Notes: generated from the letters alone by a model not told the origin. Counted from the stretch's first letter, positions 55,598-62,628 are shown. The stretch: 64,000 nt of DNA from Lactobacillus gasseri ATCC 33323 = JCM 1131 (GCF_000014425.1 NC_008530.1:992001-1056000); one strand, 5' to 3'. Translations and numbers: made by a program.

Positions 55598-57177
55598 TAC
55601 CTGTGTCCTCCCTTCTTTTCTAGTTTTATTTCATGATCAAACTTAGCCTTCAATTCTGGTGTAAAATTATGAGCAATCATTAAAACTGTTTGATCTGTCT
55701 TTAGCAATCCATCAACAATTTTTTCAGTGGCTTTTTGATCAATCGCACTAGTTACTTCGTCCATCAAAACAAATGGTTGCTGATGAATTTCACTTCTTGC
55801 CAAAACCACTTTTTGTCTTTGTCCACCTGATAAGTTTTCATTTTTTAAATCAACAACTGTATTGATCCCAGCAGGCATCTTAGCTAAATCAGTGCTTAGC
55901 TGAACTTTGTTAACTACATTAAGTACTTGTTGTTCAAGCTTTTTAGTAAACATCGTAATATTTTCTTTAATTGAAACTGGAAAAACTATTGGATCTTGGG
56001 GCAAATAACCTACTGTAGCATTCTCAAGTGGTTGATTATTTTTATCTAGGTAAGTAATAGTTCCGCTTTGTGCCTTCAACTTTCCAAGTAAGACTTTAAA
56101 CAAGGTAGATTTACCTGTTCCTGAGTCACCAGTCAGTAACACTTTTTCTCCAGCTTTAATTGTAAAATCAGGATAAGAAATAGTTTCACCTTGATCATAT
56201 GAAATTTTCAGATCTTTTACTGAAACACCATATGCACTTGCTTTAACCGTCCGCTTTTCATTGCGACGTAGTTCAGAAATTTCTTGACGTAATTCTTTTG
56301 TTGACTTGATTTGTGTGATTGCACTAGTAATTTCCCAAATAGCTGAGAAAACTGCAAATCCAAATGAGCCAGCAACTGCAAATTCACCAAAAGAAATTGA
56401 GCGATTTAAGAATAAAATACCAGCAAAGAAATCCAATCCAATTTGTGCTAAGGCATTTCCCCAACCATTGAAGAGATAAGAAATTGTATTATACTTGCAG
56501 CTCTTTTTACTTGCCTTAGTATAGTCATCACTTGCTTGATGAAGTTGTTTTCTTAATCTGCCATAAGCGCTGAAACGTCTTAATTCTTGTAAACCGCCAA
56601 GCCAATGTTCAATTACATTAAGTAACTTTTCATTCTTAGCATTAACTTCCTTAGTAGCTTGTGCGGTTTTCTTTTCCATAATCTTTGGAAGGAGAAAATT
56701 GATTCCCAATAATATTGCACTAACTAGAACCAAAGTCCAGTTCATCTTTAATAGAATTCCGACTGAAATAAATATTTCAAGAATTCCACTTAAAATTGAA
56801 ACCCAAGGAGTTAGAAAGTTAGTGGTCAATAATTTTAGATTGTCGGTTAGTTCATTTTGCATTTTAGATACTTTTTCATCATTACTAGAATTATAGTAAT
56901 GTTTCATAATATCTGACCTAATCTGATGCAAGTAATTCTGCGACTGTCTGGTTAAAGCAATTGTAGCAATTGGCAATAAAACTGCTGCTCCGATCTCCAT
57001 TGCTGCTTGAACAAATGTCCAATAAATATAACCATTAAAATTTCCTTTAAGTATATTATTCAATGAATTTTTGAATAGATATTCTCCCAGAGCACCAGTA
57101 ATGGCATAAAGAATATATAATCCAATAATTAAAATCGAACGAGGTATATTGCTTTTAATTAATTCTTTAAATGTCAT
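55597..57177 (-). CDS. ABC exporter subunit, fused membrane and ATPase domains (first gene of pair)
   Basis: 526 residues, with six membrane helices (about 12-280) and an ATPase domain: LLTGDSGTGKSTLFKVLLGKL, GYLPQDPIVFPVSIKENITMF, ENLSGGQRQKVVLARSEI, FVLMDEVTSAIDQKATEK and LMIAHNF. All ATPase motifs are intact in both partners, so both ATP sites may be active. It has a strong GAGGAGGGG ribosome site and a good minus-strand promoter (TTGAAA-16-TAAAAT at 57236-57209). The direct repeats at 57247-57276 lie just beyond that promoter, so the exporters and the divergent peptide/acyltransferase locus may be controlled together. Confidence 0.92.
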   Translation of the reverse strand: MTFKELIKSNIPRSILIIGLYILYAITGALGEYLFKNSLNNILKGNFNGYIYWTFVQAAMEIGAAVLLPIATIALTRQSQNYLHQIRSDIMKHYYNSSNDEKVSKMQNELTDNLKLLTTNFLTPWVSILSGILEIFISVGILLKMNWTLVLVSAILLGINFLLPKIMEKKTAQATKEVNAKNEKLLNVIEHWLGGLQELRRFSAYGRLRKQLHQASDDYTKASKKSCKYNTISYLFNGWGNALAQIGLDFFAGILFLNRSISFGEFAVAGSFGFAVFSAIWEITSAITQIKSTKELRQEISELRRNEKRTVKASAYGVSVKDLKISYDQGETISYPDFTIKAGEKVLLTGDSGTGKSTLFKVLLGKLKAQSGTITYLDKNNQPLENATVGYLPQDPIVFPVSIKENITMFTKKLEQQVLNVVNKVQLSTDLAKMPAGINTVVDLKNENLSGGQRQKVVLARSEIHQQPFVLMDEVTSAIDQKATEKIVDGLLKTDQTVLMIAHNFTPELKAKFDHEIKLEKKGGHR

Positions 57178-57208
57178 TCTTTCCCCTCCTCTGATTTATT
57201 TATTATTA

Positions 57209-57236
57209 ATTTTACTAATCTTTTTTTAATTTTCAA
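57209..57236 (-). promoter_or_regulatory. Probable promoter of the ABC exporter pair
   Basis: On the minus strand TTGAAA (57236-57231) and TAAAAT (57214-57209) are separated by 16 bp, followed by the GAGGAGGGG ribosome site and ATG 57177. Confidence 0.55.
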
Positions 57237-57246
57237 TCATATTTTT

Positions 57247-57276
57247 CTAAGTGGTTATATTTTTATACTAAGTGGT
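57247..57276 (+). promoter_or_regulatory. Direct repeats CTAAGTGGT spaced 21 bp, candidate response-regulator site
   Basis: CTAAGTGGT occurs at 57247-57255 and again at 57268-57276, start to start exactly 21 bp, two helical turns. This is the spacing of LytTR-type response-regulator sites in bacteriocin promoters of lactobacilli. It is 25 bp upstream of an extended -10 (TGCTATACT, 57299-57307) and also close to the divergent exporter promoter. Confidence 0.6.
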
Positions 57277-57298
57277 ATTTATTCAGTACTTTCTGCTA

Positions 57299-57330
57299 TG
57301 CTATACTAACTTTATCTTGTTAGATCGAGG
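57299..57330 (+). promoter_or_regulatory. Extended -10 promoter and ribosome site of the small-ORF locus
   Basis: TGCTATACT (57299-57307) is an extended -10; GAGG (57327-57330) is 10 bases before GTG 57341. There is no good -35, fitting a promoter that needs an activator bound at the repeats. Confidence 0.5.
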
Positions 57331-57340
57331 TGAAAACTAG

Positions 57341-57457
57341 GTGTTTATTTTAAATAACTTAGGATTAAGCTTAAAACTGAATTATTTTCTTTCAGTTATT
57401 AAGCTATATTTAAGAAATGTCCCCAAATTTGATGAAAGTTTGGGGTTTGTTAACTAA
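57341..57457 (+). CDS. Candidate 38-residue peptide
   Basis: A GTG-started frame of 38 codons with GAGG upstream, directly behind the extended -10 promoter. The product starts MFILNNLGLSLKLNYFLSV and ends RNVPKFDESLGFVN: a mostly hydrophobic N-terminal half and a polar C-terminal half, no Cys and no double-glycine leader. It could be a signal peptide for the repeats upstream, a small toxin, or not translated at all. A hairpin (57421-57445) lies in its 3' part. I do not recognise it. Only the alignment of promoter, ribosome site and frame supports it. Confidence 0.35.
   Translation: MFILNNLGLSLKLNYFLSVIKLYLRNVPKFDESLGFVN
57421..57450 (+). terminator. Hairpin, possible terminator or attenuator
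   Basis: CCCCAAA (57421-57427) pairs with TTTGGGG (57439-57445), extended inside by TTT/AAA, followed by TTTGTT. It lies between the first promoter and the 24-residue ORF and could limit readthrough. Confidence 0.5.
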
Positions 57458-57563
57458 ATAATAGATAACTTTTCCCTGAACTTTCAAAATACCGTAAAAA
57501 ATACGTATTAATGAGCTTAATTATCTTTATGAAAGCTAAGCACTAAAAAACAAGGAGTTATAA

Positions 57564-57638
57564 ATGAGTAACAAGAAAAACAAAATCAACAATGCAGAAA
57601 TCAAAACAAGAGTAGTATTCTATCGCCCCAGTCAATAA
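57564..57638 (+). CDS. Candidate 24-residue peptide before the AAC(3)-family gene
   Basis: ATG 57564 follows AAGGAG by 6 bases, a near-ideal ribosome site. The 24 residues begin MSNKKNKINNAEIKT and end RVVFYRPSQ: a basic, polar first half and an aromatic/basic C-terminus, no Cys. It lies 28 bp before the acyltransferase gene, in the same direction, and faces the ABC exporters. Two readings are open: a ribosomally made peptide that is modified and exported, or a leader peptide whose stalling controls the downstream gene. It resembles no peptide I know with confidence. Confidence 0.5.
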   Translation: MSNKKNKINNAEIKTRVVFYRPSQ

Positions 57639-57666
57639 TTATTAAGATTCAAGAAAAGAGAAATTT

Positions 57667-58485
57667 ATGACTCAAGACATAATTACTACGATCACCACAA
57701 AAGATGATTTTAAAAACACCTTCATTAGTGCTCAGATAAAAGCTACTGACAAGGTAATGGTTCATACTGCTTTAAGCAAGTTTTATTATGTGCCTGGTGG
57801 ACCGGAAAGTTTAGTTCAAGCTTTAGAAGAAACAATAAATCAAGGCACGATCATGATGCCATCGGAAGTCACTACTAATTGTGACCCAGCGGATTGGGAG
57901 TATCCTCCTGTTAAACAAGATTTGATTCAATTAGTTCGTGACAATATGCCTCCATATAATCCTGATACCTCTCCAAGCGAAGGTTTAGGCATTACGCCTG
58001 AATACTTCAGAACTTTACCTGATGTAGTACGTAGTTGTCATCCCTATCTACCCATTGCTATTTGGGGCAAAGATAAAGTTCAAATTGCTAACAAGCAGCC
58101 ACTTGATATGCCATATGGCTTGAATAGTCCTTTAGATTATTTATATCAAAATGATGGTAAAATCATTTTTTTAGGAACCGATTATGAAACTTGCACAATT
58201 CTACATTACGCTGAATCAACAATTGGTAGAAAAACAGAAACCTGTTCAGCAGCAACTGGAATAGATAAAAATGGGAAGACTATCTGGACTGATTACCAAA
58301 ATATAGATATGGATTCTTATGATGATTTTAATGATCTAGGACTGGCCTTTGAAAGAAACTTTCCTAATGAATTTAATCAAGTTAAATTAAACAATAGCTT
58401 TATTAAGGTTATTAAAATAAAACCACTAATCAATTTTGCTAGAGTGTGGTTTAAGAAAAAAGATAAAAAAATTTGCAATCACTAG
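57667..58485 (+). CDS. AAC(3) family N-acetyltransferase-like protein
   Basis: 272 residues. Family motifs: DKVMVHTALSKFYYVPGGPESLVQALEE, QGTIMMPSEVT, PPYNPDTSPSEGLGITPEYFRTLPDVVRSCHPYLPIAIWG and GKIIFLGTDYETCTILHYAESTIG. These match the AAC(3)/YokD fold, which uses acetyl-CoA to acylate amino groups of aminoglycosides or, in biosynthetic members, other amines. The conserved catalytic His lies in RSCHP or TILHYAE. The true substrate is unknown; resistance is not shown. It is preceded by the 24-residue ORF and a modest AAAAGAG ribosome site. The C-terminus is basic (RVWFKKKDKKICNH). Confidence 0.88.
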   Translation: MTQDIITTITTKDDFKNTFISAQIKATDKVMVHTALSKFYYVPGGPESLVQALEETINQGTIMMPSEVTTNCDPADWEYPPVKQDLIQLVRDNMPPYNPDTSPSEGLGITPEYFRTLPDVVRSCHPYLPIAIWGKDKVQIANKQPLDMPYGLNSPLDYLYQNDGKIIFLGTDYETCTILHYAESTIGRKTETCSAATGIDKNGKTIWTDYQNIDMDSYDDFNDLGLAFERNFPNEFNQVKLNNSFIKVIKIKPLINFARVWFKKKDKKICNH

Positions 58486-58500
58486 AACTTTAACTCCACA

Positions 58501-58541
58501 AAAAAACTACAGCTCATCATATAAAGAGCTGTAGTTTTTTC
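58501..58541. terminator. Bidirectional intrinsic terminator
   Basis: AAAAAACTACAGCTC (58501-58515) pairs with GAGCTGTAGTTTTTT (58526-58540). It separates the acyltransferase gene from convergent rbsU. Confidence 0.9.
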
Positions 58542-58549
58542 ATATTAAA

Positions 58550-59440
58550 TTAAACAATCACTGTCATTGTCGCAGCACCAATAATAATAGCTAGTCCAAC
58601 TAGAGTAACTATCATTTCTTTCTTCGTCTTACTTTCATGTAAGAACCAAATACCAGTTAAGGTTGCCAAAACTACTGAAGTTTGCGACAAAATAAATCCT
58701 GTTGCCAAACCGTTCATATCTGGCTGTGCTGAAATCAAGTATGTCAACGCAGCAAAAGCAAAGAAGAAACCGGAAATAATTTGTTTATAAGAAATTCTTT
58801 GAGCTAAAGCAATCGCTTGATTTGGATTCTTAACTTTTAAATAAATTGCATAGAAAATTGCGACTAAGCACATTCCAATAGCTTGTGGTAAGAATGCCTT
58901 CGAACCATCAATTTTTGCAGCTTGTGGAGCAGCTGAATAAGCCCAGTAGCCAATTTCACCAATTAATAAAACGATGACGGCTTTTCTCAACTTGGCACTG
59001 TTTTCATCAGTCTTCTTTTCAGTCCACGTGGTCATCCAAGCCCCTAAGACGATTAAGGCTAAAGCAAGGAAACCAACTAACTTGTCGTTTGTACTTGGCC
59101 AATCTCCGAGTGCAAACACACCCCATAGAGAAGTCCCCAACAACTGAAAAGCAGTTGTGATCGGCATCGTACCCGATGAACCAATTAAAGTAAAGGAATG
59201 GAAAGTAAGTATTTGTGCACTGGCCCAGCCAATTCCTGAAATAATTGACCAAATCAACGCTGAACCTGTAGGGAGTGCAATTCCTTGCATCAAATTATAA
59301 ATTACTGCAAAAATAAAAGTTCCAAAAGTTGCTCCAATAATTTGATTTACCGGTTTACCACCAATCTTTGCAGCTATTGTTGGAAATAAGCCCCATCCTA
59401 TCAGCGGACCTAATCCAACTAAAAGGGCAATTCCCTTCAT
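58550..59440 (-). CDS. rbsU: Ribose uptake protein RbsU (GRP/DMT-type sugar transporter)
   Basis: 296 residues with about ten membrane helices in the glucose/ribose porter (GRP) family: LVGLGPLIGWGLFPTIAAKIGGKPVNQIIGATFGTF, GIGWASAQILTFHSFTLIGSSGTMPITTAFQLLGTSLWGVFALGDW and AALTYLISAQPDMNGLATGFILSQTSVVLATLTGIWFLHESKT. Sequence alone does not separate glucose from ribose carriers, but rbsD lies 26 bp upstream in the same operon, as in Lactobacillus sakei rbsUDK, so ribose is the likely sugar. No ribokinase gene is next to it. Confidence 0.9.
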   Translation of the reverse strand: MKGIALLVGLGPLIGWGLFPTIAAKIGGKPVNQIIGATFGTFIFAVIYNLMQGIALPTGSALIWSIISGIGWASAQILTFHSFTLIGSSGTMPITTAFQLLGTSLWGVFALGDWPSTNDKLVGFLALALIVLGAWMTTWTEKKTDENSAKLRKAVIVLLIGEIGYWAYSAAPQAAKIDGSKAFLPQAIGMCLVAIFYAIYLKVKNPNQAIALAQRISYKQIISGFFFAFAALTYLISAQPDMNGLATGFILSQTSVVLATLTGIWFLHESKTKKEMIVTLVGLAIIIGAATMTVIV

Positions 59441-59466
59441 AGACTAATTCCTCCATTTCTAATTAA

Positions 59467-59862
59467 TTAAAAAGTTACGCCACTCTCTAAAATTACATTA
59501 GAATATGGAGTTTCCTCTCCAGTTCTAATAAAGGCCTTTGATGTCTTTAAGTCTTTCTTTAGTTCTGAATGAGGAATAAATTCGATCTCAACGTTAGGAA
59601 GAGTCTTTTTAATAGCTTCTAATTGCTTAGGATTTTCAGTTTTAATTTCTTCAGCAATATATATTTTCTGAACTTCTAATTCTTTAAGAACTTCTTCTAA
59701 AACATCAATAAATGATGGCAAGCCTGGTCTAACCGATAAATCAATCTTTTCAGTTTCAGCTGGCACAGGAGTTCCTGCATCCCCCACGCCTAACCAATCC
59801 ATATGTCCCATGTCAGCAATCACTCTAGAAATATTTGAGTTCATTACTCCCGTCTTTTTCAT
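59467..59862 (-). CDS. rbsD: D-ribose pyranase
   Basis: 131 residues, the RbsD length. Motifs: [34 protein letters not shown] with the catalytic His of [24 protein letters not shown], and the closing [21 protein letters not shown]. It converts beta-pyranose to beta-furanose forms of ribose so ribokinase can act. First gene of rbsD-rbsU. The upstream region (59863-59970) shows an AAGGAG ribosome site; I found no clear catabolite-control site there. Confidence 0.96.
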   Translation of the reverse strand: MKKTGVMNSNISRVIADMGHMDWLGVGDAGTPVPAETEKIDLSVRPGLPSFIDVLEEVLKELEVQKIYIAEEIKTENPKQLEAIKKTLPNVEIEFIPHSELKKDLKTSKAFIRTGEETPYSNVILESGVTF

Positions 59863-59970
59863 GTTTAGTTAACTCCTTACTAAAATACGTTCTTAATTTA
59901 GCATATGGAATTAATTTTACCATGTATCTATTATTTCTAGCTAATTTTATACAAGTAATAATTCTGCGTT

Positions 59971-60420
59971 TTATTTTATTTTTTCAAAAACTTTGCAAAC
60001 CATCGGCGCCTGAGGATAAAAAACTTTCCCGTGCTCTTTATATTCTCGTGTAAAAAATTCATCATGAACCTTTCGCCAATAAGCATAGCTTCGATCGCCC
60101 TCTCCTTCATGATAGGCATGTTCTTGAGAAATTAAATTATATGAGATGATTTCAGCGCATACATCTTTTATTACGCACACTGGTTTAGCATTACTATCTA
60201 AAATAATGCTCCACTCACCTACTTTAGGTAATTTTTCATCTTTACCATACAATTCATAAGCTGAAGTAGTAGCTGTCTTAATCCCTTTATCGACCAAAGA
60301 AGCTAACGCATTAGCATCTTTTTGGGTTGCACCAAAGGCCCATGCTTCAACGGGTGTATTTTCATTTATCTTATGTTTTTTACAAAATTGATGCCAAAAT
60401 GTTTGTATATTCTCATCCAT
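59971..60420 (-). CDS. ASCH domain-containing protein
   Basis: 149 residues. The ASCH fold (PUA-like) is marked by VEAWAFGATQKDANALASLVDKGIKTATTSAYELYGKDEKLPKVGEWSIILDSNAKPVCVIKDV and SYAYWRKVHDEFFTREYKEHG. Related proteins bind RNA or act on modified cytidines; no specific role can be given. The ATG lies 2 bp after the original stop of the nucleoside phosphorylase frame, so they once formed an operon and may share a role in nucleoside use. Confidence 0.9.
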   Translation of the reverse strand: MDENIQTFWHQFCKKHKINENTPVEAWAFGATQKDANALASLVDKGIKTATTSAYELYGKDEKLPKVGEWSIILDSNAKPVCVIKDVCAEIISYNLISQEHAYHEGEGDRSYAYWRKVHDEFFTREYKEHGKVFYPQAPMVCKVFEKIK

Positions 60421-60422
60421 AC

Positions 60423-60485
60423 CTATTTGATCCTTGTTAAAATTTTGGCGCCAATGCTTAAGCCAGTCCGATGTGATTCACTACC
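60423..60485 (-). pseudogene. Detached C-terminal tail of the nucleoside phosphorylase gene
   Basis: In the same frame as the phosphorylase and directly after its TAG, the translation continues GSESHRTGLSIGAKILTRIK to a second TAG at 60423-60425, 2 bp before the ASCH gene. In relatives a Trp usually fills the place of the first TAG (DERDWG...), so one TGG to TAG change explains the break. Confidence 0.75.
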
Positions 60486-61187
60486 CTAATCACGTTCATC
60501 ATAATTTTCCATGTCGGCTAAAGTATCAGCAGTAAATAATATTTGAGCAAAATCAACTTTCCTAAACTTAGCACAAGCTGCTAAAGCTGAGCATTCCATT
60601 TCAACAGTTGATGCGCCTAACTGACGAAATTGCGCAACCTTTTTAGGCGTTTCTCTAAAGAAACCATCGGTTGTCCAAGTAGTGATTTCATCATATTTTA
60701 AATTTAATTCAGATAATACGTCTTCTACTTGATTCAAGAAATCACGATCTAAATCAATAAACTGTCCTGGTTCCATGTAATGAAAAGACGTACCCTCATC
60801 ACGAAGTGCTCTTTTAACTAAAAACATTTCGTTTTCTGGTAAATCATTCAAAGCTCCAGCAGTACCAAACGTTATGACTTTTTCTACACCATAGGCGATT
60901 AACCACTCAAGCAATTGTACAGCAGCTGGTGCTCCTAAGGGTGCTTGACACAAAGTGAAAAATTCATTGTCAATTTGAACTTCATAGATTTTTGGGTTAA
61001 ACGAGCATGTTTCAAATTTGCCTAAAGTACGATGAAGATGTTGATCTAAAAATGCGTTAATTTCTTTTTCTGGCACAAATGCGTAAAGCAATCTTGGATG
61101 AAAATGAAACGGTTCTTGATCATGATTTGGTTCAAGAACCGCATGCGGATTTTTGTCAAAATCTAAAATAAATGGTCCTTCATTCAT
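60486..61187 (-). CDS. Nucleoside phosphorylase, cut short by an in-frame TAG
   Basis: 233 residues ending NYDERD. The nucleoside phosphorylase (uridine/purine) fold shows APLGAPAAVQLLEWLIAYGVEKVITFGTAGALND, WTTDGFFRETPKK and the substrate motif STVEMECSALAACAKFR. Such enzymes cleave nucleosides with phosphate to base and ribose-1-phosphate. Relatives run about 20 residues further, and that tail is still present after the TAG at 60486-60488. The core is complete, so partial activity is possible, but loss of the last helix may destabilise it. Upstream, a NUDIX remnant ends 15 bp before this gene. Confidence 0.8.
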   Translation of the reverse strand: MNEGPFILDFDKNPHAVLEPNHDQEPFHFHPRLLYAFVPEKEINAFLDQHLHRTLGKFETCSFNPKIYEVQIDNEFFTLCQAPLGAPAAVQLLEWLIAYGVEKVITFGTAGALNDLPENEMFLVKRALRDEGTSFHYMEPGQFIDLDRDFLNQVEDVLSELNLKYDEITTWTTDGFFRETPKKVAQFRQLGASTVEMECSALAACAKFRKVDFAQILFTADTLADMENYDERD

Positions 61188-61201
61188 GTATACCCTCTCC
61201 C

Positions 61202-61331
61202 TTAATCAATAAATGGATAGTCTTTATTAAAGTAATAATCAATAAAAAGTTGATGTTGCTTGTTAAAAATCTTTGGTAATTTGTTTTTAGAAAAATACTT
61301 CAGGTCAAGAGTTTCAGAGCTGATTCTCCAA
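61202..61331 (-). pseudogene. NUDIX hydrolase C-terminal remnant
   Basis: An open minus-strand frame ending at 61202 with no start codon of its own reads ETLDLKYFSKNKLPKIFN, then KQHQLFIDYYFNKDYPFID, which resembles the end of MutT/NUDIX proteins (..LEMKYFSLDELP...). The NUDIX box itself is missing. Its 5' end runs into the stop of the acetyltransferase gene in another frame, so a deletion has probably removed most of the gene. Confidence 0.6.
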
Positions 61332-61802
61332 ATCTAAAACTAAAACAATTTCTTCTCCAATTTTTTCACCATTAGGCACAAAGCCAGCAGCTTTGTATAG
61401 TTTTTCAGCAGCAACATTTGTAGGAACATAAGAAAGATATAGTTTCTTTCCTCTTCCTAATGGCATGCTTTTTATATATCTAATAAGGCAAACTAATGCA
61501 TCTATTCCTAATGCCTGATCTTGATATTTTTGATCAATCATAAAACGCCACAAGCAATAATTATTACGAGCAACTTTTGGTGCACCTTCCCAGTTGCATA
61601 CATTAAAGTTAATCATTGCAAAGCCAACTAAATTATCTTTTTCATAAATCGCAAAGGTTTCAACCTTTTCACCTTCATTTTGAGTTGCATACGCTTCTAG
61701 CAAACTAATCGTATTATCTGCAATATATTCTTTTTGATCTGACTTGACTTTGAGATTTACAACATCCCAAAGATTTTGATTAGTTATCCTTTTTAGCTCC
61801 AT
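61314..61802 (-). CDS. GNAT family N-acetyltransferase
   Basis: 162 residues. GNAT features: KVETFAIYEKDNLVGFAMINF (strand pair), NYCLWRFMIDQKYQDQALGIDALVCLIRYIK (acetyl-CoA loop region, here Q-x-x-A-L-G rather than the usual Q/R-x-x-G-x-G/A) and LYLSYVPTNVAAEKLYKAAGFVPNGEKIGEEIVLVL. This resembles the SpeG/spermidine or BltD acetyltransferase group. The acceptor is unknown. It starts 2 bp after the next GNAT gene ends, so they form an operon. Its stop codon overlaps the NUDIX remnant. Confidence 0.88.
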   Translation of the reverse strand: MELKRITNQNLWDVVNLKVKSDQKEYIADNTISLLEAYATQNEGEKVETFAIYEKDNLVGFAMINFNVCNWEGAPKVARNNYCLWRFMIDQKYQDQALGIDALVCLIRYIKSMPLGRGKKLYLSYVPTNVAAEKLYKAAGFVPNGEKIGEEIVLVLDLENQL

Positions 61803-61804
61803 AA

Positions 61805-62338
61805 TTATCGCCTACCAGCATTATTTCTTAAGACAAATTTTTTATGCCCATTATCATCAATTTCTTGATACTTAAATCCACTTCGCTTAGCCACATTCTG
61901 ACTAGCAAAGTTCTGCGGATGAGTTCTTAAAATTAAATAATCAAGTCTCAACTGTTCAAATGCATATTTTTTAAGAAATTCAACACACTTAGTCATAATC
62001 CCCAAATGCTGAAAATCATTCGACAGCCAATATCCAACTTCACCGGATTTTGAACTTAAGTAATGTAAATCAATCATACCTGCTGGGGTTTCATCAACTA
62101 AAATCACCAAATTAAATGCCGTACCATCGACCATTTTCTGTTGAAATTGCTTGATTGAATCTACTTCTTTTTGAACAGAATCAATTTTGTTAGCCCAAAC
62201 TAGCCATTTAGAAAATTCAACTAGATTTTTTTGAAGTTGATCAAACAAATCTTTCGCTTGCCAAGTTTCAGGTAAAACTAACTTAACACTATGTTTACCA
62301 GTTACAAAATTATGTAAAACAAACGGATAATTATGCAA
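61805..62338 (-). CDS. GNAT family N-acetyltransferase (RimJ/RimL type)
   Basis: 177 residues. RimJ/RimL-like order: VLPETWQAKDLFDQLQKNLVEFSKWLVWANKID near the N-terminus, FNLVILVDETPAGMIDLHYL, GEVGYWLSNDFQHLGIMTKCVEFLKKYAFEQLRLDYLILRTHPQNFASQNVAKRSGFKY. RimL-type enzymes acetylate the N-terminal residue of ribosomal protein L7/L12 or small molecules; this one's target is unknown. The start at 62338 gives MHNYPFVLHN. First gene of the two-gene acetyltransferase unit. Confidence 0.9.
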   Translation of the reverse strand: MHNYPFVLHNFVTGKHSVKLVLPETWQAKDLFDQLQKNLVEFSKWLVWANKIDSVQKEVDSIKQFQQKMVDGTAFNLVILVDETPAGMIDLHYLSSKSGEVGYWLSNDFQHLGIMTKCVEFLKKYAFEQLRLDYLILRTHPQNFASQNVAKRSGFKYQEIDDNGHKKFVLRNNAGRR

Positions 62339-62440
62339 TCATCTCACCCCATTTTCATCTTTTATTCTCTAGTTAAATTAAATATTACTTAAATATAATT
62401 AATATTTCAATAGATTACTTATAAAATTTTTAACTACAAA

Positions 62441-62476
62441 AATAAGCAGAGATCTTTTTTAATCTCTGCTATTTTA
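62441..62476. terminator. Intrinsic terminator
   Basis: AGCAGAGAT (62445-62453) pairs with ATCTCTGCT (62462-62470), with T-rich sequence on the minus-strand side. It follows the minus-strand remnant at 62497. Confidence 0.7.
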
Positions 62477-62496
62477 AAACTATCTACAAAACTAAC

Positions 62497-62612
62497 TCAC
62501 TTAAAAGAGTCAAAGCCTTCACCAAGATTAAAGAAATCAGGTTGACTTAGCATTACATTATTTTCTAAATCATAACCCCCTTCAGAAAGTAATCTAGCAT
62601 ACAATTTAATAC
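62497..62612 (-). pseudogene. C-terminal remnant of an unknown gene
   Basis: A minus-strand frame ending at 62497 and followed by a terminator reads LYARLLSEGGYDLENNV, MLSQPDFFNLGEGFDSFK. It looks like a real protein end (balanced residue use, own terminator) but has no start; the frame closes inside the 28-bp palindrome of the toxin-antitoxin promoter. I do not recognise the family. The rest of the gene was probably lost when the toxin-antitoxin module arrived. The rest of 62339-62670 holds the terminator and the relB promoter region only. Confidence 0.5.
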
Positions 62613-62628
62613 AATTGTATTAAATTGT
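62601..62628. promoter_or_regulatory. 28-bp perfect palindrome, candidate operator of the toxin-antitoxin operon
   Basis: ACAATTTAATACAA is followed at once by its exact reverse complement TTGTATTAAATTGT. It overlaps the promoter region upstream of the antitoxin gene (TACAAT at 62631 and AT-rich -10 candidates follow). RelB-type antitoxins bind such dyads to repress their own operon. Confidence 0.7.

Noticed and set aside
54014-57177. Exporters as lantibiotic/bacteriocin C39 transporters
   Set aside because: No N-terminal C39 peptidase domain is present and no double-glycine leader is found in the nearby small ORFs.
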